A stretch of DNA of 45,106 nt from an uncultured Blautia sp. (lineage in GTDB: Bacteria; Bacillota; Clostridia; Lachnospirales; Lachnospiraceae), in NCBI GenBank assembly GCA_900547685.1, contig URHS01000019.1:1-45106 (forward strand), in the 5' to 3' direction. The notes below the pieces were generated by a model that did no database searches, was not told where the DNA came from, and saw nothing but the letters and a program-made list of their open reading frames with translations. Every line of letters begins with the position of its first letter. Position 1 is the first letter of the stretch. Made by a program: the position numbers and the translations under genes. Positions 7,778-16,292 of this stretch are shown piece by piece.

Positions 7778-8660
7778 TCAGAAATATGTATGTATAGATG
7801 TTGGCGGAACGGCGATTAAATATGGTATTTTGGATGAAAAAGGAGAGGTGTTGGAACACCATCAGATACCCACGGAAGCCTTTAAGGGTGGAAAAGCTAT
7901 TCTGGAAAAAATAAAAAATCTTATACAGGTTTATACAGTGAAAAATCGGATTCATGGGATTTGTATTTCTACAGCAGGAATGGTAGATCCTATAGAAGGG
8001 AAGATTATATATGCAAATGAAAACATACCATTGTATGCGGGAATATGTTTAAAAGATGAGTTAGAGAAGGAATTTTCTATTCCTTGTGAGGTAGAAAATG
8101 ATGTAAATTGTGCAGGGCTTGCAGAATATTATAACGGTGCAGCTCAAGGAAGCCAGAATGCATTATGTCTTACAATTGGAACTGGAATTGGAGGATGTGC
8201 GATAATAAATGGAAAGTTACTTCGGGGGAGTTCTTACAGCGCCTGTGAAATTGGATATATGCAGGTGGAAGGTGAAGAATTTGAAAAGGTTGCATCTACA
8301 AGTGCACTGGTTCGTACAGTTGCATATAAGAAGCAAGAAGATGTATCTCTATGGAATGGTAAAAAAATTCTTACATGTGCGGAGCAAGGAGATGTTGTTT
8401 GCAAGACAGCGCTTATAGATATGGCAGATATATTGGCTTTAGGAATATCCAATATTTGTTATGTTTTAAATCCGGATACGTTAATTCTTGGAGGCGGTAT
8501 TATGCAGCAGGAGAGTATTTTAACTGTTGAGCTGCGAAAGGCATTAGAGAAATATTTAGTACCTGTTGTATTTTCACATCTAAGAATTGAAGTGGCTTAT
8601 CATCACAACCTTGCAGGTTTAATAGGAGCGTGGTATTATTATCAAAAACAGCATCAGTAA
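7764..8660 (+). CDS. nanK: N-acetylmannosamine kinase NanK (ROK family)
   Basis: Phosphorylates ManNAc to ManNAc-6-P with ATP, between NanA and NanE in the pathway. The 298-residue protein has the N-terminal ATP-binding loop IDVGGTAIKYG, the sugar-site segment ENDVNCAGLAEY and the second phosphate loop TIGTGIGGCAIING, followed by CEIGYMQ. The cysteine-rich zinc motif of classical ROK proteins (CxCGxxGCxE) is not present, as in several Gram-positive NanK proteins. ManNAc specificity is inferred from the operon; glucokinase-like activity is the main alternative. A terminator follows. Confidence 0.88.
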   Translation: MNFCNQKYVCIDVGGTAIKYGILDEKGEVLEHHQIPTEAFKGGKAILEKIKNLIQVYTVKNRIHGICISTAGMVDPIEGKIIYANENIPLYAGICLKDELEKEFSIPCEVENDVNCAGLAEYYNGAAQGSQNALCLTIGTGIGGCAIINGKLLRGSSYSACEIGYMQVEGEEFEKVASTSALVRTVAYKKQEDVSLWNGKKILTCAEQGDVVCKTALIDMADILALGISNICYVLNPDTLILGGGIMQQESILTVELRKALEKYLVPVVFSHLRIEVAYHHNLAGLIGAWYYYQKQHQ

Positions 8661-8684
8661 GAAACGTTCCCATCTGTATTAATG

Positions 8685-8722
8685 AAAAAATAGCGGTGGC
8701 TTTATGCTGTCGCTATTTTTTT
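8685..8722 (+). terminator. Terminator after nanK
   Basis: AAATAGCG (from 8688) pairs with CGCTATTT (8711-8718) around a 15-nt loop and runs into a tract of seven T residues (8715-8722). It separates nanK from the RpiR-type gene, whose expression then needs readthrough or a promoter I could not identify clearly. Confidence 0.75.
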
Positions 8723-8770
8723 GAGAAAAATTATAACAGAAATGAAACCTTTTGCAAGGGAGGTACAATT

Positions 8771-9634
8771 ATGGAATTTGATGAAAAAATGATCGCACCG
8801 ATATTAGAGGCAAAATATGATAGCTTTACACAATCGGAAAAAGAAATAGCAGATTTTTTTCTGCAAAATAAAGAAAACATGATTAGTTTTTCAATAGAAG
8901 AATTATCAAAAAAATTATTTGTTTCAAAAGCATCTATTTCAAGATTTGTCAAAAAATGTGGGTTTAAGGGATACCGCGAATTTCTCTATCAATATAATAA
9001 GTCAAATTCAATTAATGAAGAAAAAGGTATAATTGCAGATAGTACAAGGACAGTATTGAATACTTATCAGGAATTATTAACAAAAACTTATAGTTTGATG
9101 GATGATGCACAAATCAGTAGAATTGTAAATTTAATTGGGAAAATGAAGCGTGTAATTGTTTGTGGCGGAGGAAGTTCGGGTTTAGCTGCAACAGAAATGG
9201 AAAGTCGTTTTATGAGAATTGGAATTGATATTGACTCTCTTACAAGTTCTGATCGAATTCGTATACAAGCTGTTTTTTGTAATGAAGAAAGTTTAGTGAT
9301 TGGGATAAGTGTGGGTGGTAGAAATGAAGCTGTTCTTTATCTTTTACAGGAAGCGCATCAGAGAGGTTCAAAAACAATTTTAATTACATCACGATATAAT
9401 ATTTTATATAAAGAATTCTGTGATGAAGTGGTATTAATTGCATCAATAAAAGGATTAGAAAGCGGAAATTCCATTTCTCCGCAGTTTCCAATTCTTATTA
9501 TTATGGATATTATATATAATGAATATGTTTATTTGAATAAGAGAGAAAAATTAGCAATGCATGGTGATACATTAAGAGCACTACAATCAAAGAAGCATTA
9601 TATGTTAGAACAGGAAGAGTTAGAAAATGAATGA
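8771..9634 (+). CDS. RpiR/MurR-family transcriptional regulator (HTH plus SIS domain)
   Basis: A 287-residue regulator. Residues about 1-77 form the RpiR helix-turn-helix (TQSEKEIADFFL, then KLFVSKASISRFVKKCGFKGY); about 115-250 form a sugar-isomerase (SIS) sensor domain with VCGGGSSGLAA and ISVGGRNEAV as phosphosugar-binding loops. The start at 8771 follows gggaggtac; the longer frame upstream runs through the terminator and is rejected. RpiR proteins beside nan genes typically respond to ManNAc-6-P or GlcNAc-6-P; by context this one is likely to control the operon starting at nanE. Confidence 0.88.
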   Translation: MEFDEKMIAPILEAKYDSFTQSEKEIADFFLQNKENMISFSIEELSKKLFVSKASISRFVKKCGFKGYREFLYQYNKSNSINEEKGIIADSTRTVLNTYQELLTKTYSLMDDAQISRIVNLIGKMKRVIVCGGGSSGLAATEMESRFMRIGIDIDSLTSSDRIRIQAVFCNEESLVIGISVGGRNEAVLYLLQEAHQRGSKTILITSRYNILYKEFCDEVVLIASIKGLESGNSISPQFPILIIMDIIYNEYVYLNKREKLAMHGDTLRALQSKKHYMLEQEELENE

Positions 9635-9651
9635 AAGTCATGAAGCAATAG

Positions 9652-9680
9652 TTGCTGATAAAGATAAAACGTGCTAGAAT
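9652..9680 (+). promoter_or_regulatory. Promoter of trpS
   Basis: TTGCTG (9652-9657) and TAGAAT (9675-9680) have a 17-bp spacer ending in TGC, an extended -10. The implied leader is about 35 nt, too short for a T-box. Confidence 0.65.
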
Positions 9681-9720
9681 GTTTAAATAAGGGAAATTGT
9701 AGTAGTTGGAGGACAGAAAA

Positions 9721-10725
9721 ATGATAAATGATAAAAAAGTTTTATTCAGTGGTATGCAGGCAACCGGAAATTTGACATTAGGAAATTATCTGGGAGCGTT
9801 GAAAAACTGGGTAACATTAAGTGATGAATATGAATGTTTTTATAGCGTTGTGGATATGCATTCTATTACTGTAAGGCAGGACCCGGCTACTCTTAGAAAA
9901 AGAGCAAGGGCTTTATTGACTTTATACATTGCAGCAGGACTTGATCCTAAGAAAAACTGTATTTATTATCAATCTCATGTAAGTGGACATGCAGAACTGG
10001 CATGGATTTTAAACTGCTTTACTTATATGGGTGAATTAAATCGTATGACACAGTTTAAGGATAAGTCTGCAAAACATGCAGATAACATCAATGCCGGATT
10101 GTTTACTTATCCGGTACTTATGGCTGCTGATATTTTATTGTATCAGGCAGATGTAGTTCCTGTAGGAATTGACCAGATGCAGCATCTGGAACTGACAAGA
10201 GATATTGCTACTCGTTTTAATAACATCTATGGAGATGTATTTACGATACCGGAAGCATATATCGGCAAAGTAGGTGCTAAAATTATGAGTTTACAGGAAC
10301 CATCCAAGAAAATGTCAAAATCAGATGAGAACCCAAATGGAAGCATTTATCTTATGGATGATCCGGATACAATTATGAGAAAATGTAAGCGTGCTGTAAC
10401 AGATTCTGAGGCGTGTATTGCTTATCGTGATGAACAGCCGGGTATTAAAAATTTGATTGATATTTATTGTGCATGTATGAATAAAACATCAGAGGAAGCT
10501 GTAAAAGAATTTGATGGAAAAGGCTACGGTGAACTGAAAACAGCAGTGGGAGAAGCTGTTGTAAGTGTATTGAAACCTTTACAGGATGAAGTAGCCAGAT
10601 TGGAAAAAGAAAAAGCATATATTGATTCTATCATTAAAGAAAATGGTGAAAAGGCGCAGTATTTTGCAAATAAAACTTTGAGAAAAGTACAACGCAAAGT
10701 AGGATTTCCAGATAGAATTCGTTAA
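9721..10725 (+). CDS. trpS: Tryptophanyl-tRNA synthetase
   Basis: Class I aminoacyl-tRNA synthetase charging tRNA-Trp. The 334-residue protein has the HIGH-like motif as GNYLGAL (about residues 21-27), the TrpRS active-site segment GVDQ-like VGIDQMQHLELTRDIA, and KMSKS at KKMSKSDENP. The start at ATG 9721 is set by ttggaggacag; an in-frame TTG at 9706 is upstream of that site. It has a vegetative promoter and, unlike many Firmicute trpS genes, no room for a T-box leader. Confidence 0.95.
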   Translation: MINDKKVLFSGMQATGNLTLGNYLGALKNWVTLSDEYECFYSVVDMHSITVRQDPATLRKRARALLTLYIAAGLDPKKNCIYYQSHVSGHAELAWILNCFTYMGELNRMTQFKDKSAKHADNINAGLFTYPVLMAADILLYQADVVPVGIDQMQHLELTRDIATRFNNIYGDVFTIPEAYIGKVGAKIMSLQEPSKKMSKSDENPNGSIYLMDDPDTIMRKCKRAVTDSEACIAYRDEQPGIKNLIDIYCACMNKTSEEAVKEFDGKGYGELKTAVGEAVVSVLKPLQDEVARLEKEKAYIDSIIKENGEKAQYFANKTLRKVQRKVGFPDRIR

Positions 10726-10743
10726 GGAATAGGAGGTGTCTTT

Positions 10744-11238
10744 ATGACTGTTGAAGAAGTAATTACAGTTCTGGCAATGCAGGAAGAGATTTTACAATTT
10801 AATCATTTTACTAATGAAGATGCATGGGCTCTGGGGAATTTATTGGTAGCTGAAGCAAAGAAACGAGGCTTGGATACAGCAGTGGAAATTCGTCTGAACA
10901 ATGGTTATACTGTGTTTAAGTATGCAGGAAACGGCACAACTTTAAATAACGAGGAATGGATGAATAAAATGTTTGCCTCTGTAAAAAGAATGGAAAAAAG
11001 CACCATGCTTTTGTACAGTGAATTAAAACGCAGTGAAGAAACCTTGGGAGAGATTGGACTTGACGAAAAGGATTATTCCTGTCTGGGCGGAGGATTTCCG
11101 GTACGTGTAGAAGAAGTAGGAGTTATAGGAGCAATTATGGTTTCTAATCAGAGCCATTTTATCAATCACGACATTATTGTGAAAGCGGTAAGTCGGTATC
11201 TTCATATTGATGAAGTCCCAAGAATTCGAGCGTTGTAG
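10744..11238 (+). CDS. UPF0303 / HbpS-GlcG-like protein
   Basis: A 164-residue protein of the UPF0303 group, in the HbpS/GlcG-like (DUF336) fold. The C-terminal run GGGFPVRVEEVGVIGAIMVSN is the family hallmark and precedes HDIIVKAVSRYL. Relatives include a yeast protein involved in ER delivery and Streptomyces HbpS, which binds haem; no confirmed enzymatic role exists for the bacterial group. It is 18 bp behind trpS with a ggaggtg site and is probably cotranscribed with it. Confidence 0.75.
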   Translation: MTVEEVITVLAMQEEILQFNHFTNEDAWALGNLLVAEAKKRGLDTAVEIRLNNGYTVFKYAGNGTTLNNEEWMNKMFASVKRMEKSTMLLYSELKRSEETLGEIGLDEKDYSCLGGGFPVRVEEVGVIGAIMVSNQSHFINHDIIVKAVSRYLHIDEVPRIRAL

Positions 11239-11264
11239 AAAAAATATCTCAGGAGGAAAAGAGT

Positions 11265-11723
11265 ATGGCTAAAAAGGCGCCGGGAAGAACGTTTTTGATG
11301 GTTGTGGGTATTTTCTTAATCCTTGGTGGTGTGTTTAGTGCGATTACCAGTGCAATGAACTTTGTAATGATAGGCCAGGAAGAATTGGCACCGATTTTGG
11401 AACAGGCTTTACAGCAGACAGGAATCAGCAAATCTACTTATCAGACTAGTCTTGTAATACTTGTGATACAGGCTGTAATCAACATGGTGACAGGTATTAT
11501 TGGAGTTATAAACAACAACAAAATTGAAAAGGCATCTCTTTGCTATGTTTGTGGGATTGTTTTGATTGTATGTGCTTTAATTAATAGCGGATATGCTGCT
11601 TTTACTGGAACATTCAACATTTTTTCAGTGCTTTTATCATTAATTCTTCCATTATTGTATTTCTGGGGGGCATTGAAGAACCGACAGGCAATGCAGGAAG
11701 GACAGGGAACTGTTGTAAAATAA
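11265..11723 (+). CDS. Small four-helix membrane protein, unknown function
   Basis: A 152-residue protein with a strong start (caggaggaaaagagtatg). Hydrophobic segments are seen at about residues 9-32, 55-80, 88-112 and 117-140; between the first two is a short polar stretch rich in Glu/Gln. The tail is polar (KNRQAMQEGQGTVVK). I recognise no catalytic motif and do not assign a function. It follows the UPF0303 gene by 26 bp and precedes a terminator-like hairpin, so it may be the last gene of the trpS unit. Confidence 0.7.
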   Translation: MAKKAPGRTFLMVVGIFLILGGVFSAITSAMNFVMIGQEELAPILEQALQQTGISKSTYQTSLVILVIQAVINMVTGIIGVINNNKIEKASLCYVCGIVLIVCALINSGYAAFTGTFNIFSVLLSLILPLLYFWGALKNRQAMQEGQGTVVK

Positions 11724-11742
11724 ATAGAGTATGTATAGATGC

Positions 11743-11780
11743 GGGGCAAAACGGAGGGGTTCTGTTTTGTCCTGTTATTA
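11743..11780 (+). terminator. Probable terminator before the MacB-type operon
   Basis: GGGGCAAAAC (11743-11752) pairs with GTTTTGTCC (11764-11772), one G-T pair, and is followed by the moderately T-rich tgttattatata. Confidence 0.5.
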
Positions 11781-11806
11781 TATAAAGAAAGATAAGAGGA
11801 GAGAGT

Positions 11807-12541
11807 ATGGAACATTTAATTAAGGTAATGGATTTATGTAAAATTTATAATCCGGGGGAAAACGAAGTAAGGGCATTGGATCATGTGAATCTGGAAATTG
11901 ACAGAGGAGAGTTTGTTGCTATTATTGGCCAGTCCGGTTCCGGAAAGTCAACATTTATGAATATGTTAGGCTGCCTGGATATTCCAACATCGGGGAAATA
12001 TTATCTCAATGGTACAGATGTATCCACCATGTCTGATAATGAATTATCTTTAATCAGAAACAAAGAAATTGGTTTTATTTTTCAAGGATTTAATTTAATT
12101 CCAAATCTTACAGCTGAAGAAAATGTAGAATTGCCGCTGATTTACAGGGGAATTGATAAAAAAGAAAGAAAAAGACTGGCAACAGAGGCATTAGAAATGG
12201 TAGGACTAAGTCACAGAATGCACCATAAACCATCAGAAATGTCAGGAGGACAGCAGCAGCGTGTGGCTATTGCCAGAGCCATTGCCGCAAAACCACCGGT
12301 AATTTTAGCAGATGAACCCACGGGAAATCTGGACTCTGCTTCTAGTAAAGAAATTTTAAATATTTTGAAGAATCTTCACAAAGATGGCAGAACGGTTATT
12401 TTAATTACTCATGATGATGGAATTGCGGCAAGAGCAAAACGTGTTGTAAGAATTATGGATGGAAAAATAGAATCAGATAGGATAAATCCAGAATATGAAA
12501 AAGTGGAGGAGATACATGAAAATAAAGACTCCGAAGAATAA
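11807..12541 (+). CDS. MacB/LolD-type ABC transporter ATPase
   Basis: The ATPase of a three-gene exporter, 244 residues. Visible motifs are Walker A G41QSGSGKST49, the Q-loop IFQGFNL, the signature MSGGQQQRVAIARAI, Walker B VILADEPTG with NLDS as the D-loop, and the switch histidine ITHD. The order ATPase, adaptor, FtsX-like permease is typical of Gram-positive MacB-like systems that export peptides, drugs or lipid-linked compounds, or resist antimicrobial peptides. The end overlaps the adaptor gene by 26 bp. Confidence 0.93.
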   Translation: MEHLIKVMDLCKIYNPGENEVRALDHVNLEIDRGEFVAIIGQSGSGKSTFMNMLGCLDIPTSGKYYLNGTDVSTMSDNELSLIRNKEIGFIFQGFNLIPNLTAEENVELPLIYRGIDKKERKRLATEALEMVGLSHRMHHKPSEMSGGQQQRVAIARAIAAKPPVILADEPTGNLDSASSKEILNILKNLHKDGRTVILITHDDGIAARAKRVVRIMDGKIESDRINPEYEKVEEIHENKDSEE

Positions 12542-14084
12542 AAATACGATTATGTTAATTACTCTGGGAATTGTGGCAGCAGTATTGGTCCTTTTGGCAA
12601 TTATTGGAAATGTGCGAAAAAAAGGGAAAGGTACAGAACCTGTTGTCGAAGTTATTTCTTTAGAAAAAGGAGATGTAAGCCAGGAAATTGAAGCATCAGG
12701 CAATGTAGAGAGTGAATGGAAAAAAACATTTTATTCTCCGGTAAATGCTGCTATAGAAATGATGACTGTAGAGAACGGTGACAGTGTAGAAAGCGGACAG
12801 AAACTGATTGGCTTTAATGTGGATAATTTAGAGTCAGATAATCAGAGAGCAGAGCTTACAGCAAGAAGCGGTAAATTAGAATTAGAGGATGCGCAGGCGC
12901 AGGCAGAGAGTGCTGCTTCTAAAATTTCAAAAGCGAAGGCAGAAATTCCAAATTTGGAAAAACAGATTGAAAATAAGAAAAATGAAATTTCCGGTTTTAA
13001 ACAGCAGATTGCAAAAATACAGAAAGATGCCCAAAAGCAGGCGCAGGAAGGTGCAGAAAATGCATATCAGACAGCTGTAAAGGCAGCGGAAGCAAAGTAT
13101 CAGGAAGAAATGGTTCTTTATAATACAGTTACGAAGCCGGAATATGATAAAGAATTAGAAGAATTAAAAAAGAAAATCAATGAAGGAACAGGAGTCGAAA
13201 CAGATAAAGAAGACTATCGTCATTTATTAGAAAATCCTCCGAAAGTACCGGAAATGGAAGAAGTAAATCCGGCAGATTTTCAAGTGTCAGGTACAGGTAT
13301 GGCAGATACTTCTGCATTAGAAGCAGAAATGGAAAATGCAGCTTCTGAACTGGCATCCCTTCAGTCTGAACTGGCATCAAAAGAAGCTTTGGCACAGTCA
13401 GAAACTACGGGGCTTACCGATGCTGCAAAGGAAAAAATCAGAATTTCCAATAATCTTGCAGAACTTGAGACAAAAAATCTTCAGGAACTTTTGGAAGAAG
13501 GAAAAAAAGGAATTGAAGCAGAATTTTCAGGAGTTATATCTGATATAAGAGTAAGTCAGGGAGCCACTGTAACACAGGGCATGGAACTTTTTACACTTCA
13601 GAGTATGGATGATGTCTGTGTAGATGCCAGTATATCAAAATATGATTTTGATAAAGTAAAAGAAGGTCAGAAAGCCACGGTTAAATTAGGAGATAAAAAA
13701 TATAACGGAACGGTAGAAAAAGTAAATCGTATTGCAGTTCCAAATGAAAAGGGAGCACCAACGATTGGAGCTGTAATACATATTGATAATCCGGATGATG
13801 GTATTTTTATTGGTGTAGAAGGAAAAGTAAGTATTCATGCGGCAGAAGCAAAGAATGTTCCGATTTTACCGGTGGAAGCAGTTAATATTGGGAAGGATGG
13901 CTCTTTCTGCTATGTGGTAGAAGAGGGAGAGATTAAGAAAAAAGAGATTGAAACAGGTGTGACTTCAGACTCTTTTGTAGAGATTAAAAGCGGCTTAAAA
14001 GAAGGAGAGCAGGTTCTCGTAGATATAGGTAACCATAATGAAGGCGATAAGGTGAAGGCACAGGAAGCAGAGACTGAAAAGTAA
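12516..14084 (+). CDS. HlyD/MacA-type efflux adaptor protein
   Basis: A 522-residue membrane-fusion-like subunit. One N-terminal membrane anchor (about residues 12-30) is followed by a lipoyl-like barrel half (GDVSQEIEASGNVES), a long coiled-coil region (about 105-340) rich in Lys, Glu and Gln, the second half of the barrel (EFSGVISDIRVSQGATVTQG) and beta domains to the C-terminus. In a Gram-positive it cannot reach an outer membrane and probably forms an extracytoplasmic gate with the MacB-like permease. The start at 12516 is chosen for gtggaggag at correct spacing. Confidence 0.88.
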   Translation: MKIKTPKNKNTIMLITLGIVAAVLVLLAIIGNVRKKGKGTEPVVEVISLEKGDVSQEIEASGNVESEWKKTFYSPVNAAIEMMTVENGDSVESGQKLIGFNVDNLESDNQRAELTARSGKLELEDAQAQAESAASKISKAKAEIPNLEKQIENKKNEISGFKQQIAKIQKDAQKQAQEGAENAYQTAVKAAEAKYQEEMVLYNTVTKPEYDKELEELKKKINEGTGVETDKEDYRHLLENPPKVPEMEEVNPADFQVSGTGMADTSALEAEMENAASELASLQSELASKEALAQSETTGLTDAAKEKIRISNNLAELETKNLQELLEEGKKGIEAEFSGVISDIRVSQGATVTQGMELFTLQSMDDVCVDASISKYDFDKVKEGQKATVKLGDKKYNGTVEKVNRIAVPNEKGAPTIGAVIHIDNPDDGIFIGVEGKVSIHAAEAKNVPILPVEAVNIGKDGSFCYVVEEGEIKKKEIETGVTSDSFVEIKSGLKEGEQVLVDIGNHNEGDKVKAQEAETEK

Positions 14085-14100
14085 GAGAAAGGATAAGATT

Positions 14101-15336
14101 ATGGGAAATATAATTGAATATGTCAAAATGGCAATTCAGAATATTATTGCCAATAAAGGGCGTTCTTTTCTTACTATGTTAGGGATTATTATAGGAATTG
14201 CTTCTGTTATTGCTATTGTGTCTATTGGTGAGGGAACAAAAAATCAGATGAACAGCGAAATTGATGCTGTAGGCGGAGGACAGATATTTATTTATTGCAG
14301 TGATGATGCCATAACAGAGGATGAGTATATGACTGCAGAAGATATGGAATCCATTCGTAAAATTGATGGTGTAGAAGGAGTTTCCAGCAGCCTTAGTATT
14401 ATGGGGGAAACGGTAACAGGAAAGGGAGATTTTTCTGCAACTGTGACATTGGAAACACAAGATGCGCCGATTGTTAATAACCTTGCTTTGAAAAGAGGAA
14501 CTTATTTTACCGAAGCAGATGTGGCAGAAGGGCGAAATGTATGTGTAATTTCAGATACAGATGCAAAACGACTGTTTGGCTCAGATGATGTAATTGGAAT
14601 GGATATTGATGTGCAATGTTATGATTTGACCAAGAGTTTTCGAATTCTAGGTGTTACAACACAGAAAGAAAATGGTACTTTTGTAAGTTATACTTATGAG
14701 GGCATGCCGGTGACACTCTCTGTGCCTTATACGTCAGCTGCAGATTTTGTGGGAGATACAGCAGGAGAGTTTACCAATATGATTGTACAGGCAGATAAGA
14801 AAATGGATTCTCAGGAAATTTCCAATGAAGTGATTAAGACATTAGAAAAGAGACATCAGTCAGCAGGAGAAGATTATTATCAACTTCAGAGTTTTCAGGA
14901 TGTTATGAAAATGATGAATGACATGCTAGGTATGGTGACGGCATTTATTTCCTTTGTGGCAGGAATTTCTCTTCTGGTAGGGGGCATTGGTGTTATGAAT
15001 ATTATGTTAGTATCCGTGACAGAGCGAACAAGGGAAATCGGTATTCGAAAAGCACTGGGGGCAAAAACATCTTCCATTATGATGCAGTTTTTGGCAGAAT
15101 CGGCAATTCTCACAGCAATTGGTGGAATTATTGGAATTATTTTAGGGATTGCAGGCGGATATGGAATTTGCTCTGTTATGAGTTCTGTGCAAGGTATGAC
15201 CATTACTCCGGGAATTAATGCCGTTACGATTATTGCTGCCACTTTGTTTTCCTGTGCGGTAGGTATTTTCTTTGGGATTTATCCGGCGAAGAAAGCAGCA
15301 GCATTAAGTCCTATTGAAGCATTGCGAAGAAACTAA
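14101..15336 (+). CDS. MacB/FtsX-family ABC permease
   Basis: A 411-residue permease with the MacB layout: an N-terminal transmembrane helix (about 18-42, preceded by ANKGRSFLTMLGIIIG), a large extracytoplasmic domain (about 45-275), then three helices with the FtsX-domain segment GIGVMNIMLVSVTERTREIG and a final ALSPIEALR. It works as a mechanotransmitting dimer with the preceding ATPase and adaptor. Its stop codon TAA shares two bases with the TAG stop of the convergent RluA gene, so no terminator fits between them. Confidence 0.92.
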   Translation: MGNIIEYVKMAIQNIIANKGRSFLTMLGIIIGIASVIAIVSIGEGTKNQMNSEIDAVGGGQIFIYCSDDAITEDEYMTAEDMESIRKIDGVEGVSSSLSIMGETVTGKGDFSATVTLETQDAPIVNNLALKRGTYFTEADVAEGRNVCVISDTDAKRLFGSDDVIGMDIDVQCYDLTKSFRILGVTTQKENGTFVSYTYEGMPVTLSVPYTSAADFVGDTAGEFTNMIVQADKKMDSQEISNEVIKTLEKRHQSAGEDYYQLQSFQDVMKMMNDMLGMVTAFISFVAGISLLVGGIGVMNIMLVSVTERTREIGIRKALGAKTSSIMMQFLAESAILTAIGGIIGIILGIAGGYGICSVMSSVQGMTITPGINAVTIIAATLFSCAVGIFFGIYPAKKAAALSPIEALRRN

Positions 15337-16217
15337 AAAAGTTTTGCCATATCTTTAGGAAGAGGAGCTGAAAAGTTCATGGGTTTCTCCGTAATGGGAT
15401 GCACAAAATTTAAATGATAAGAATGGAGAGCAACACGTTGAATTTTGGAAAAATCAGGATTGTAGAGATAATCTCCTAAAAGAGGATTTCCCATATATTT
15501 TGCATGAACACGAATTTGATGTGTTCGTCCTGTTTCCAGAGAGAGTTTCAGAAGGGAATAATCTTCTTTTGAAGATACAATCTGATAATGGGTGACAGCA
15601 CGCTCTCCATTTATAAAATCTACACAGCGCTCAATAGCAGAATTTTCTTTTCGTGCTATGGGCGCTGTAATAGTATCTGCTTCTTTTTTAGGAATACCGG
15701 ATACTACAGCCAGATATGTTCTGTGAATTTCTCTTTTTTTCATTTGGCTGGAAAGAATAGATGCACTTAATGCATTTTTGGCAATAATAAGAAGTCCGGT
15801 GGTATCTCTGTCAAGTCGGTTGATACAGCGAAATACAAAGGATTTTCCCTGCATTTTATAGTAATAAGCAATTCCGTTTGCCAGAGTATTGTCGTAATTA
15901 TTAATAGAAGGATGAACAGGCATATCCGCAGGTTTATTGATTAGCAGAATATCTTCATCTTCATATACAATATTGAGAGGAATGGGAACAGGAATAATAT
16001 TTTCAGAGGGGGTTTCTTCTAGTAACCGGATAGTAACGATGTCATTTATTTTTAGTGGAGTGCGGACATAAGCCCATTCGTTGTTTACAAGAATTCCCTT
16101 ATGTGTTTTTTTTAATTGTATGATGATTTGTCTGGAAAAACCTTTGTGTTTTAGAAATTCTCCTACTGTGCAGGGGAGAACGTCTTTTTTTATAGTATAT
16201 TCAAAAATACGATTCAT
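15333..16217 (-). CDS. RluA-family pseudouridine synthase
   Basis: Isomerises uridine to pseudouridine in rRNA or tRNA. About residues 1-75 form an S4-like RNA-binding region (GFSRQIIIQLKKTHKGILVNN) and the rest is the catalytic domain with the active-site Asp in INRLDRDTTGLL, plus TGRTHQIRVH, another family signature. The start at 16217 gives 294 residues and has AAGGAGT upstream; an in-frame ATG 12 codons earlier is not supported. The exact target uridine cannot be read from sequence. It lies downstream of the potCD terminator. Confidence 0.9.
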   Translation of the reverse strand: MNRIFEYTIKKDVLPCTVGEFLKHKGFSRQIIIQLKKTHKGILVNNEWAYVRTPLKINDIVTIRLLEETPSENIIPVPIPLNIVYEDEDILLINKPADMPVHPSINNYDNTLANGIAYYYKMQGKSFVFRCINRLDRDTTGLLIIAKNALSASILSSQMKKREIHRTYLAVVSGIPKKEADTITAPIARKENSAIERCVDFINGERAVTHYQIVSSKEDYSLLKLSLETGRTHQIRVHAKYMGNPLLGDYLYNPDFSKIQRVALHSYHLNFVHPITEKPMNFSAPLPKDMAKLF

Positions 16218-16235
16218 AAAAATACTCCTTAATGA

Positions 16236-16271
16236 AAAGAGGGGATGTGGCATATTGCTGCATCCCCCTTT
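16236..16271 (-). terminator. Terminator of the polyamine transporter operon
   Basis: The hairpin GGGGATG...CATCCCC (16241-16267 on the plus strand), extended by TGGCA/TGCTG, ends on the minus strand in CTCTTTTC just after the potCD stop. Confidence 0.75.
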
Positions 16272-16292
16272 ATTTCGTAGAAAAAATTGTTC

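Noticed and set aside
9681..9720. T-box leader for trpS
   Set aside because: Only about 35 nt lie between the likely promoter and the start codon, with no specifier hairpin or terminator.
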